A stretch of DNA of 8,310 nt from NCBI GenBank assembly GCA_937905855.1, contig CALCWU010000161.1, positions 1 through 8,310 on the forward strand. Direction: 5' to 3'. The translations under genes were made by a program, and so were the position numbers. This stretch comes from an uncultured Mollicutes bacterium. Its GTDB lineage: Bacteria > Bacillota_I > Bacilli_A > Acholeplasmatales > Anaeroplasmataceae. Of this stretch, positions 1-5,999 are shown in pieces (the first letter of the stretch is position 1; each line of letters starts with the position of its first letter). The notes beneath the pieces were generated by a model. The model worked only from the letters and a program-made list of their open reading frames with translations, searched no databases and was not told where the DNA came from.

Positions 1-888
1 ATCATCATCTGCCATCTTGTCAACATCCTTAACAACACCAGCAACATCAGCAAATTCCTTAGCACAAACAGTATCTACAGGAAGAATAATCTTTCCTTCA
101 GCCTTCTTTAATAATTCTTTAGCTAAATCAATCTTATCCTCTTCACATAAAGATTTACCAATGTTATAGCCTAAAGCCTTAAGGAATGTAAACATCATTC
201 CACCACCAATTAAAATCTTATCAGCCTTAGTAGCTAATGCCTCAATAACACCAATCTTATCTGAAACCTTTGCACCACCAAGGATTGCAACATATGGACG
301 CTCTGGATTATCTACAGCACCACCAATATATTTAATTTCCTTTTCAAGTAAAAAGCCTGCAGCAGTTTCTTTAACATTTGAAGCAATTCCAACATTTGAA
401 GCTGCAGCACGGTGAGCAGTACCAAATGCATCATTTACAAACACATCACCAAGAGATGCCCAGTAAGCACCAAGCTCTGGATTATTCTTAGATTCAAGTT
501 TTGTTTCCTTCTCGCCATCGAAATCCTCATATCTTGTATTTTGGAACATCATGATTTCGCCATCTTTTAAATTCTTTGCAGCGTTTTCTAATGCTTCACC
601 ACGAGTAGCATTAATAAATTCAACATGACGTCCTAATAATTCCTCTAGTCTATGAGCAACTGGAGTAATATCATTTTTCTTAACATCATCAGCTGATTTA
701 ACACGTCCTAAATGTGAAAATACTATAGCTCTACCACCATGATTTAAAACATATTCAATAGTAGGTAGGGCAGCGCGAATACGAGTATCATCTGTAATCA
801 CACCATTTTTCATAGGAACGTTAAAATCAACACGGATTAAAACTTTCTTTCCTTTTAAATCTAAATCAGAAACAATTTTCTTAGCCAT
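1..888 (-). CDS. pgk: Phosphoglycerate kinase, N-terminal 296 residues (3' end beyond window)
   Basis: Phosphoglycerate kinase is a cytoplasmic glycolytic enzyme that moves the acyl phosphate of 1,3-bisphosphoglycerate to ADP, giving ATP and 3-phosphoglycerate. Translating from the ATG at 888 gives an open frame of 296 codons to the window edge; the family is usually about 390-400 residues, so roughly the last quarter is missing. Family signatures are clear: the N-terminal substrate-binding stretch RVDFNVP (residues 19-25), TDDTRI around 32-37, SHLGR (58-62), then NTRYEDF, the FVNDAFGTAHRAAAS block and AILGGAKVSDKI at the start of the nucleotide domain. The start is supported by AGGAGG (898-903) nine bases upstream. 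It has its own promoter and is separated from the ABC ATPase gene upstream by a terminator, so it begins a transcript. Identification is close to certain. Confidence 0.97.
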   Translation of the reverse strand, partial: MAKKIVSDLDLKGKKVLIRVDFNVPMKNGVITDDTRIRAALPTIEYVLNHGGRAIVFSHLGRVKSADDVKKNDITPVAHRLEELLGRHVEFINATRGEALENAAKNLKDGEIMMFQNTRYEDFDGEKETKLESKNNPELGAYWASLGDVFVNDAFGTAHRAAASNVGIASNVKETAAGFLLEKEIKYIGGAVDNPERPYVAILGGAKVSDKIGVIEALATKADKILIGGGMMFTFLKALGYNIGKSLCEEDKIDLAKELLKKAEGKIILPVDTVCAKEFADVAGVVKDVDKMADDD

Positions 889-938
889 TTCAAAATTCCT
901 CCTAATAACACTAAAAAATGTACTCTTTTTTCATTTTG

Positions 939-968
939 ATTATACCATATATTAAGCGTTTTTTTCAA
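939..968 (-). promoter_or_regulatory. pgk promoter (extended -10)
   Basis: On the minus strand, TTGAAA (963-968) and TATAAT (939-944) are separated by 18 bases, and TGG precedes the -10, giving an extended -10 (TGnTATAAT). Transcription would start near 932, about 43 bases before the pgk ATG. This is a near-consensus vegetative sigma promoter, fitting a highly expressed glycolytic gene. Confidence 0.8.
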
Positions 969-981
969 TGAATCGCTCATT

Positions 982-995
982 TGAAAGCGCTTTTT
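982..995. promoter_or_regulatory. cre-like CcpA operator upstream of pgk
   Basis: TGAAAGCGCTTTTT matches the catabolite-responsive element TGAAAGCGCTTTCA at 12 of 14 positions and contains the perfect palindrome AAAGCGCTTT (984-993). Its centre (988.5) lies about 56 bases upstream of the predicted pgk start near 932, outside the -35 box. In Bacillus, cre sites near this position (as at ackA and pta) mediate CcpA activation, so glucose activation of pgk is the likely reading. No ccpA gene is in the window. Another LacI-family regulator could also use such a site. Confidence 0.62.
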
Positions 996-1062
996 AGTTT
1001 ATGAAAGCCATTACATTGGCACTTTTATCATAAAAATGAAAATTTTCAAAATAAATTACTAG

Positions 1063-1091
1063 AAAAAAGAGTGCCATTCAATATAGCACTC
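1063..1091 (-). terminator. Intrinsic terminator of the sugar ABC ATPase gene
   Basis: On the minus strand, GAGTGC (1086-1091) pairs with GCACTC (1069-1074) across an 11-base loop and is followed by six T residues (1063-1068). It begins 12 bases after the TAA of the ABC ATPase gene and isolates that gene from pgk. Confidence 0.88.
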
Positions 1092-1103
1092 CTCATACAA
1101 TAA

Positions 1104-2225
1104 TTATCTAATTGCAAGTTCAGTATCAGCATCAAAGAAATGACAATGATTCATATCCATAACAACCTTAACCTTATCACCAGGCTCAAGATCATCTCTT
1201 GAATCAACTGAAGCAATCACAGCATCGCCATCCATTGTTGCATAAATATTAGTTTCAGCACCAAGTAATTCAGAAACATCTACTGTTAATTCACAAACAG
1301 CTTCAGGATATGTCTCAAATATTACCTGACTTTGTTCACTTAAATCATCATGAATATCCTCAGGACGAATACCCATAATAACCTCAACGCCAATATAATC
1401 ACCATCAATTAATGGTTTTAGTTTACCCTTTGGAACAGCAATCTTATAAGTATCATCTGCAGTATGGAAATAACCATCCTCATCAACAACACCATGTAAG
1501 AAATTCATAGGAGGTGTTCCAATGAATCCACCAACGAATACGTTAGCTGGAGTTTCATAAATTTCTCTTGGAGTACCGATTTGTTGAACACGTCCATCAC
1601 GCATACAAACAATTCTTGATGCCATTGTCATAGCCTCAATTTGGTCATGAGTTACATAAATTGTTGTAGAACCAAGTCTACGATGTAGCTTAGTTAACTC
1701 ACCACGCATTGTTACACGTAGTTTAGCATCTAGGTTAGATAGTGGCTCATCCATTAAGAATACCTTAGCATCACGAACAATAGCACGACCTAAAGCAACT
1801 CTTTGACGTTGACCTCCTGATAATGCTCTTGGCTTACGCTTTAAATAAGGCTCAAGACCTAAAATCATTGCAGCCTCTTGTACTCTTCTTTGAATTTCAT
1901 CACGTGGTACACGACGTAATTGTAAACCAAATGCCATATTATCATATACAGTCATATGTGGATATAGGGCATAAGATTGGAAAACCATGGCAATACCACG
2001 ATTCTTTGATGGTACATCATTCATTAATTCACCATCAATATAAAGCTCACCAGTTGTGATATCCTCAAGACCTGCAATCATACGAAGTGTAGTTGACTTT
2101 CCACAACCAGATGGACCAACAAACACAATGAATTCCTTATCTTCTATTTCTAGATTAAAGTCGAAAACAGCTTGTACACCATTAGGATAAACTTTATTAA
2201 TATTTCTTAAACTTAATGTTGACAT
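1104..2225 (-). CDS. MsmX/UgpC-type carbohydrate ABC transporter ATP-binding protein
   Basis: This is the ATPase subunit of a CUT1-type sugar ABC importer; two copies would drive a membrane permease pair at the inner face of the membrane. The 373-residue length is normal. Walker A is GPSGCGKST (37-45), the Q-loop glutamine is Q83 in VFQSYALYPH, the signature is LSGGQ (135-139), Walker B is VFLMDE (155-160) with the D-loop after it, and the switch histidine is H193 in VTHDQIEAMT. FIGTPPMNF (about 234-242) leads into the C-terminal OB-fold/TOBE regulatory domain, which contains MGIRPEDI. GGAGG (2234-2238) lies eight bases before the ATG. No permease or binding-protein gene is nearby, which resembles the stand-alone shared ATPase MsmX of Bacillus that serves several sugar importers. 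The substrate cannot be told from this sequence. Confidence 0.94.
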   Translation of the reverse strand: MSTLSLRNINKVYPNGVQAVFDFNLEIEDKEFIVFVGPSGCGKSTTLRMIAGLEDITTGELYIDGELMNDVPSKNRGIAMVFQSYALYPHMTVYDNMAFGLQLRRVPRDEIQRRVQEAAMILGLEPYLKRKPRALSGGQRQRVALGRAIVRDAKVFLMDEPLSNLDAKLRVTMRGELTKLHRRLGSTTIYVTHDQIEAMTMASRIVCMRDGRVQQIGTPREIYETPANVFVGGFIGTPPMNFLHGVVDEDGYFHTADDTYKIAVPKGKLKPLIDGDYIGVEVIMGIRPEDIHDDLSEQSQVIFETYPEAVCELTVDVSELLGAETNIYATMDGDAVIASVDSRDDLEPGDKVKVVMDMNHCHFFDADTELAIR

Positions 2226-2255
2226 AATAAATTCCTCCGTTTTTTAACTATCTAT

Positions 2256-2284
2256 ATTATAACTGATAATAAAGCGTATTCATA
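2256..2284 (-). promoter_or_regulatory. Probable promoter of the ABC ATPase gene
   Basis: A perfect TATAAT lies at 2256-2261 on the minus strand, about 30 bases before the ATPase start codon. The -35 region at the right distance (2279-2284, TATGAA) is poor, so the promoter may need an activator or be weak. No hairpin terminator lies between the upstream yjjW-like gene and this point, so some read-through is also possible. Confidence 0.5.
2269..2282. promoter_or_regulatory. Weak cre-like site overlapping the ABC ATPase promoter
   Basis: ATAAAGCGTATTCA shares the AAAGCG core and the TTCA end of the cre consensus, with mismatches in the first two positions and one central position. It lies between the -10 and the poor -35 of the ABC ATPase promoter, where binding of CcpA would block RNA polymerase. 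The match is only moderate, so this is a candidate site. Confidence 0.3.
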
Positions 2285-2303
2285 TGGACAAATTGCACAA
2301 AAA

Positions 2304-2489
2304 TTAAATAGTAATCGTCGTATTACAGCCATTCTTTTTAGCAATTTCAACCACTTTGGCAATATAATCATCAGAAACTATTTTATTGCCAAACATTTTA
2401 ATTCCCTCATCTCTAACACCAAAGGGACGATATTTAATTAATTTATATCTAGTTTTAGAGCCTATAATTCTTGAAACCTCTTCAACTGT
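2304..2489 (-). pseudogene. yjjW: Out-of-frame C-terminal part of the YjjW-like activase
   Basis: In the -1 frame relative to the yjjW-like gene, the minus strand encodes about 61 further codons to a TAA at 2304-2306. It starts TVEEVSRIIG, includes YKLIKYRPFGVRDEG, which resembles the C-terminal strand and loop of glycyl-radical activases (K-x-x-P/R-x-F/H), and ends NGCNTTITI. There is no start codon or ribosome site of its own at the junction. Adding one A to the A5 run at 2489-2493 joins ...FALENQK to TVEEV and gives one protein of 278 residues, close to the family length. It is therefore the displaced tail of the same gene. Confidence 0.8.
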
Positions 2490-3139
2490 TTTTGGTTTTC
2501 CAAAGCAAATCCTGGTAAAATAACTGTTCTAACCTCATAAAGCTTATTACTTTCTAGTAAAAACCTAAGATTTTTTAAAACTATGTTGTTATCATTTTTA
2601 GTAACAAGCCTATGAAATTCCTTATCAAAGGCCTTAACATCAAGCATAACTCCATCACAAATTGCTAATAAATCGGGATAATTTTCAAAATCATAATAGC
2701 CATTAGAATCAATAAGACAACTTAAATTAAGCTTCTTGGCTTCTTTAAATAAATCCAAAATGAAGCTAGCATAATTCATGCATTCACCACCAGATACAGT
2801 TACCCCTCTAATAAATGGTTTAACATCTTTAAGCATTTTCACTATATCATCAATGCTATAAAGCTTAGTTTTTGGTGATGACATATTAGGACATACCTTA
2901 ATACATGTGTCACAGTTAACACATATTTTTTCATCCCATATTACCTTGCCATTTACAATACTTAAAGCCTCACTTTGACAATATGAAACACATTTACCAC
3001 AATTTATACATTCATTTATTGTTTCTGGATTGTGGCAATATAAGCAAGAAAACGGGCACTCTTGAAAAAAGATTGCCATTCTATTTCCAGGACCATCAAC
3101 ATTGGAAAAGGGAATTATTTTATTAATTCTTGCCTTCAT
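2462..3139 (-). CDS. yjjW: YjjW-like glycyl-radical-enzyme activase (radical SAM), frame broken near C-terminus
   Basis: This is a radical SAM activase that would use a 4Fe-4S cluster and S-adenosylmethionine to put the glycyl radical on the YjjI-like enzyme encoded just upstream. Numbered from the ATG at 3139, CPFSCLYC gives the CxxxCxxC cluster ligands C28, C32 and C35. Two ferredoxin-type motifs follow (C44, C47, C50, C54 and C73, C76, C79, C83), then TVSGGE (114-119). The frame extends upstream to 3202, but homology begins at MKARINKIIPFSNVDGPG, so the start at 3139 is chosen. It overlaps the end of yjjI by 17 bases, has a weak AGGG and is probably translationally coupled. The frame stops at 2462 after 225 residues, short for the family (E. 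coli YjjW is about 287), because the conserved C-terminus continues in another frame down to 2304. Either the deposited sequence lacks one base or the gene is truly shifted. Confidence 0.88.
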   Translation of the reverse strand: MKARINKIIPFSNVDGPGNRMAIFFQECPFSCLYCHNPETINECINCGKCVSYCQSEALSIVNGKVIWDEKICVNCDTCIKVCPNMSSPKTKLYSIDDIVKMLKDVKPFIRGVTVSGGECMNYASFILDLFKEAKKLNLSCLIDSNGYYDFENYPDLLAICDGVMLDVKAFDKEFHRLVTKNDNNIVLKNLRFLLESNKLYEVRTVILPGFALENQKQLKRFQEL

Positions 3140-4640
3140 GATAAACCCTACGCTCAAGCGCATGGCCATGTTCTTTAGCTCCATAGCCAAAAACTGTGAC
3201 ATTATTTAATGATTGTTTGCCTTCCTCTAAACGCTTTATTTCACTTTTCTTAACTAAATATCCTGTAACTCTTACAACATCATTATCCTCGTTATATGCT
3301 GTAAAATAACGCATTCCTTTAATAAATGAACCTTTTATTATATCTAAAATTGCATCCAAAGAATTATTAAAGCTTTGATCAAATTTAAAAATATCACCAA
3401 CTCCACAAGGGAAAAATTTATGTAATCTAGCTTCCAAATTTAAATGCTCGAATAAATTTGGCTCATAGCCTATATGAATACGACAGCCTGGTGAATCAGC
3501 CATACCATCTGAATCTATTCCTACCTGAGCATGCATTTGATATTTATTATCACATTTTGAACAATATAGACCTTTATGAGCATTAACCATTTTTTCAATT
3601 TCCGAAAGGACTCTAATAGCTAAAACATTTGCTTCCTCATTATGACCAAAGCCCTTATTAAAATCTGTAATACCAAGAAGCTTATTAACACATTCATTTA
3701 CGCCAACAACGCCTACCATACCCGTAAATTTTTCACGTTCAACAAAGCCCTCACGTACTAAAAAATTAGCTTTAAAGAAGCTACTTTTATTAACAATAAA
3801 TTCAATTCTATCATCAATATATTCTAATATTAAATTAACATATTTTGGTAAAACGTTAGAAAAGAAATCATCAACATTTACTGCCTCACAGGCTATTTCA
3901 TATAATCTTAATCTTGGAAGTGTGTAGCCGCCACCACCAATATTTAAAGCATTATAGCAGCTAGCTATTCCATATGGATTGTTTTTATGCTCCAAGCTAT
4001 ACATTTTATGATTAGCAAATGAAGGCTTAGAGGTTTTAAGCATAACCTCAATTGCCATAAGTGCCAAGGAATCAGGAGTAATATCCTCATCATATAAAAG
4101 CGTAATATTAGGAATTGCTAGCTGCATTTCCTTAGTTAATTCCAAAATGATTCTTGTTATTTTACTATCCATTGGTCCAATATTAGCATGAACAAATGAA
4201 TCACATAAGGTCTTATCAATATGTAGTAAAAACATTCTTAATATTTCCTTTGTTAAAGGGTTAGAGGCTTCATCCTCAAACGGCATAAATAGAGTAGTAA
4301 AATTTCCAAGATAAACAGAATATGATGTTATCGATGGAACATGCTTATAAAATATAAGTAAATTATTACAAGCCTCCATTAAATTTTTAGCAGGCTGTAA
4401 CTCTAAAAACTTGCAGCCCTTGTTCATAAGAATATCATAATCAGGCAAAATATATCTTGGTCTATAAGGTGCAAGTCCCTCATTTAAATCACACACCTTA
4501 CCTTCACTCAAAGCCTTAATCCAAAGTGGATTTCTTTTCAAAGCTTCACAATTATTTTCACTAAGCCTTGCTAGTGCTAAAAGCTGTTGCTCATAGGTTA
4601 GTGTTTCATCATTAATAATTTTCATTACTTCCTCAGTCAT
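3123..4640 (-). CDS. yjjI: YjjI-like glycyl radical enzyme, function unknown
   Basis: This is a glycyl radical enzyme of the YjjI family, distantly related to pyruvate formate-lyase and anaerobic ribonucleotide reductase; such enzymes use an oxygen-sensitive backbone radical and a cysteine thiyl for radical chemistry. The substrate of YjjI is not known to me. It has 505 residues, close to E. coli YjjI (about 516). The glycyl loop is VRVTGYLVKK, placing the radical on G460, 45 residues from the end. GIASCYNALNIGGGGYTLPR (224-243) suggests C228 as the thiyl cysteine. CSKC (360-363) and C386 could bind a metal or simply be conserved. AGGAGG at 4647-4652 sits six bases before the ATG. The activase gene overlaps its 3' end, and the PucR-like regulator gene lies 40 bases upstream across a hairpin. 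No microcompartment shell genes are near. Confidence 0.92.
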   Translation of the reverse strand: MTEEVMKIINDETLTYEQQLLALARLSENNCEALKRNPLWIKALSEGKVCDLNEGLAPYRPRYILPDYDILMNKGCKFLELQPAKNLMEACNNLLIFYKHVPSITSYSVYLGNFTTLFMPFEDEASNPLTKEILRMFLLHIDKTLCDSFVHANIGPMDSKITRIILELTKEMQLAIPNITLLYDEDITPDSLALMAIEVMLKTSKPSFANHKMYSLEHKNNPYGIASCYNALNIGGGGYTLPRLRLYEIACEAVNVDDFFSNVLPKYVNLILEYIDDRIEFIVNKSSFFKANFLVREGFVEREKFTGMVGVVGVNECVNKLLGITDFNKGFGHNEEANVLAIRVLSEIEKMVNAHKGLYCSKCDNKYQMHAQVGIDSDGMADSPGCRIHIGYEPNLFEHLNLEARLHKFFPCGVGDIFKFDQSFNNSLDAILDIIKGSFIKGMRYFTAYNEDNDVVRVTGYLVKKSEIKRLEEGKQSLNNVTVFGYGAKEHGHALERRVYHEGKN

Positions 4641-4660
4641 TTTGATCCTCCTATATTAAA

Positions 4661-4684
4661 ATAAAGGAATAGGCATTCCTTTAT
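4661..4684 (-). terminator. Hairpin between the regulator and yjjI (attenuator or weak terminator)
   Basis: A perfect 10-bp inverted repeat, ATAAAGGAAT (4661-4670) and ATTCCTTTAT (4675-4684), surrounds a four-base loop. On the minus strand it contains the TAA of the regulator gene and is followed by TTTAATATAGGAGG, a short U-rich run and then the yjjI ribosome site. The weak U-tract suggests partial termination or an RNA processing/stability element that sets the ratio of regulator to enzyme. Confidence 0.55.
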
Positions 4685-5259
4685 AGTAATTGCTTTATAA
4701 AACAAGCATCATTAAATTTTCTAATATCATAGCCAGTTATTTCATAAAATCTATCAAGCTTATATATTAAAGTATTACGATGAAGATATAGCATTTTACT
4801 TGCTTTGGAAACATTCAAATCAGCCTCAAACAATTTATTTATGATATTTTTCATTTCCGTATCATTTGCATAATTCTTTAAAACATAATTACTTTTGTCC
4901 TTACTTACACTAGCATTTGTCGTTTTAAACAATAATGATTTAGAATCATATACGTCACTAGATACTAATAATATTTCCTTTTTTATGAAATTATAATCAA
5001 ATTCAAAATCCTTTAAAGAATTAATTTCTTTTGAACAATAAATTGGGGTGCTAATAATTCCTTCGTCTAAAAAAGCCTGTAATGCTTCATATACCTCACT
5101 AAATTCCAAACCATAGTAAAGGCAAATACCTAAATCAAGATCATTATTTAATATGAATTTTGCTGAAAAGCTATTATTTAAAAATTCATAAATAGCTTTT
5201 TCATCATTCTTTTTAAACATCAAATATTTAAAAGGAAGCTTATTTATCGTTATTGTCAT
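4681..5259 (-). CDS. Small regulator with PucR/CdaR-type C-terminal helix-turn-helix
   Basis: A probable DNA-binding regulator of 192 residues. The last 45 or so residues (about 147-192) carry the PucR/CdaR C-terminal helix-turn-helix: NVSKASKMLYLHRNTLIYKL followed by a YEITGYDIRKFND-type ending, matching the pattern N-V-x-x-A-x-x-L-x-x-H-R-N-T-L of that family. The N-terminal 140 residues are not recognised; they contain no obvious GGDEF-like or purine-catabolism domain and may bind a ligand. The frame opens at 5277, but ATG at 5259 is preferred: it has GAGG (5272-5275) 12 bases upstream and begins MTITINKLPFKYLM. It overlaps the 3' end of the RDD gene by 20 bases, implying coupled translation. 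Its place directly before yjjI suggests it controls the glycyl radical operon, possibly including itself. The family assignment rests on the HTH alone. Confidence 0.8.
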   Translation of the reverse strand: MTITINKLPFKYLMFKKNDEKAIYEFLNNSFSAKFILNNDLDLGICLYYGLEFSEVYEALQAFLDEGIISTPIYCSKEINSLKDFEFDYNFIKKEILLVSSDVYDSKSLLFKTTNASVSKDKSNYVLKNYANDTEMKNIINKLFEADLNVSKASKMLYLHRNTLIYKLDRFYEITGYDIRKFNDACFIKQLL

Positions 5260-5935
5260 CCTTTTTTTCATCCTCATTAAAGAAGAAATCTTGATCTTCT
5301 ACATTAGTTTCTTTAGTAATATCAGCATTTAAATAATCATTAAATGGATTATCACTTTGTTCTTCCTCTTCTTTATAAACTGTTGATACTAGCTCACTAC
5401 GAGAAATACCATCAGCAATTGAATAACCATTTTTACCAATAATGATTAAATTTATTATTAAAGGTATACAGCAGCAACAATTTAATACCACACTAATCAA
5501 TAGGTTACCAACAATTTCACGTAAAATACAGGTACCTACTGTATAAGTATCATCATCAGCATTCTTAACCTTTATCTTCATCGCAAATCTACCAACTGTT
5601 TGACCACTTTTCCAAAGCATTGGAAGTAAAACATAATATAGACAGAAAACAATAATAAATGTAGCAAATGTTGAAATATAGAAACTTTGAATTCCATTGT
5701 AATATGCCAACACAGTAACATCATTTTGCATCAACGATTGAATCTCTTCTAGATACTCATTTGGGGTAATTGTTCCATCTAAATATTGCTGTGTTAAATT
5801 AACAAGTACCTCTGGAGCTTCCTTAACCATAAAATTTTTAAAAATAACTACAAACAATGCAACTACAACACCAATTATTAATAAATCAATTAAGGTAGCT
5901 GCGGCTCTTTGACCATAGGTCGCCTTCTTCATCAT
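5240..5935 (-). CDS. RDD-family membrane protein
   Basis: A 231-residue integral membrane protein of the RDD family, named for conserved Arg and Asp residues; family roles include ion exchange or transport, mostly uncharacterised. The N-terminus has R10 and D17 in YGQRAAATLIDLLI, and three hydrophobic segments are visible (about 13-36, 85-107 and 145-168). The middle carries the WKSGQTVGRFAMKIKV block (108-123), typical after the second helix. Four consecutive cysteines (153-156) open the third helix. The C-terminal 45 residues are a soluble, strongly acidic tail ending EDEKKDDNNDK. GGAG (5944-5947) is eight bases before the ATG at 5935; a second ATG follows at once. It is the first gene of the operon with the regulator, yjjI and yjjW. 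Why it belongs there is unclear: it could transport a substrate, product or ion, or be a neighbour by chance. Confidence 0.88.
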   Translation of the reverse strand: MMKKATYGQRAAATLIDLLIIGVVVALFVVIFKNFMVKEAPEVLVNLTQQYLDGTITPNEYLEEIQSLMQNDVTVLAYYNGIQSFYISTFATFIIVFCLYYVLLPMLWKSGQTVGRFAMKIKVKNADDDTYTVGTCILREIVGNLLISVVLNCCCCIPLIINLIIIGKNGYSIADGISRSELVSTVYKEEEEQSDNPFNDYLNADITKETNVEDQDFFFNEDEKKDDNNDK

Positions 5936-5962
5936 AATATCTTCTCCATTTCTTTATGATTA

Positions 5963-5991
5963 ATTATAACATATTTAAAAACACCTTACAA
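5963..5991 (-). promoter_or_regulatory. Promoter of the RDD-regulator-yjjI-yjjW operon
   Basis: TTGTAA (5986-5991) and TATAAT (5963-5968) are separated by exactly 17 bases on the minus strand, with TGT before the -10 (extended -10). Transcription would begin near 5956, about 20 bases before the RDD start codon, just after the end of the ATPase gene (TAA at 6000-6002). No terminator separates the two, so read-through from the ATPase gene may add to it. Confidence 0.78.
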
Positions 5992-5999
5992 TTTAAAAA

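Noticed and set aside
911..934. Seven-codon reading frame (MKKEYIF) in the pgk leader
   Set aside because: Its ATG coincides with the predicted transcription start, so it would lack a ribosome site; it is probably chance.
1007..1020. Small inverted repeat GCCA...TGGC upstream of the pgk cre-like site
   Set aside because: Only four paired bases at the ends in AT-rich sequence; no U-tract and no known operator match.
1823..2059. 78-codon open frame on the plus strand inside the ABC ATPase gene
   Set aside because: It is antisense to a well-conserved gene, has no recognisable product and is a shadow of the real coding frame.
2462..2500. Programmed -1 ribosomal frameshift as explanation for the split activase
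   Set aside because: The site CCAAAAACAG is not a canonical X-XXY-YYZ heptamer and no stimulatory stem is evident downstream; a missing base is simpler, though slippage is not excluded.
3140..3202. Upstream extension of the YjjW-like frame to 3202
   Set aside because: The extra 21 residues lie inside yjjI in another frame and have no family resemblance; the activase N-terminus starts at the ATG at 3139.
5260..5277. Upstream starts (5277, 5271) for the PucR-like regulator
   Set aside because: The ATG at 5277 has no convincing ribosome site and GAGG abuts the ATG at 5271; the ATG at 5259 has GAGG upstream at usable distance.
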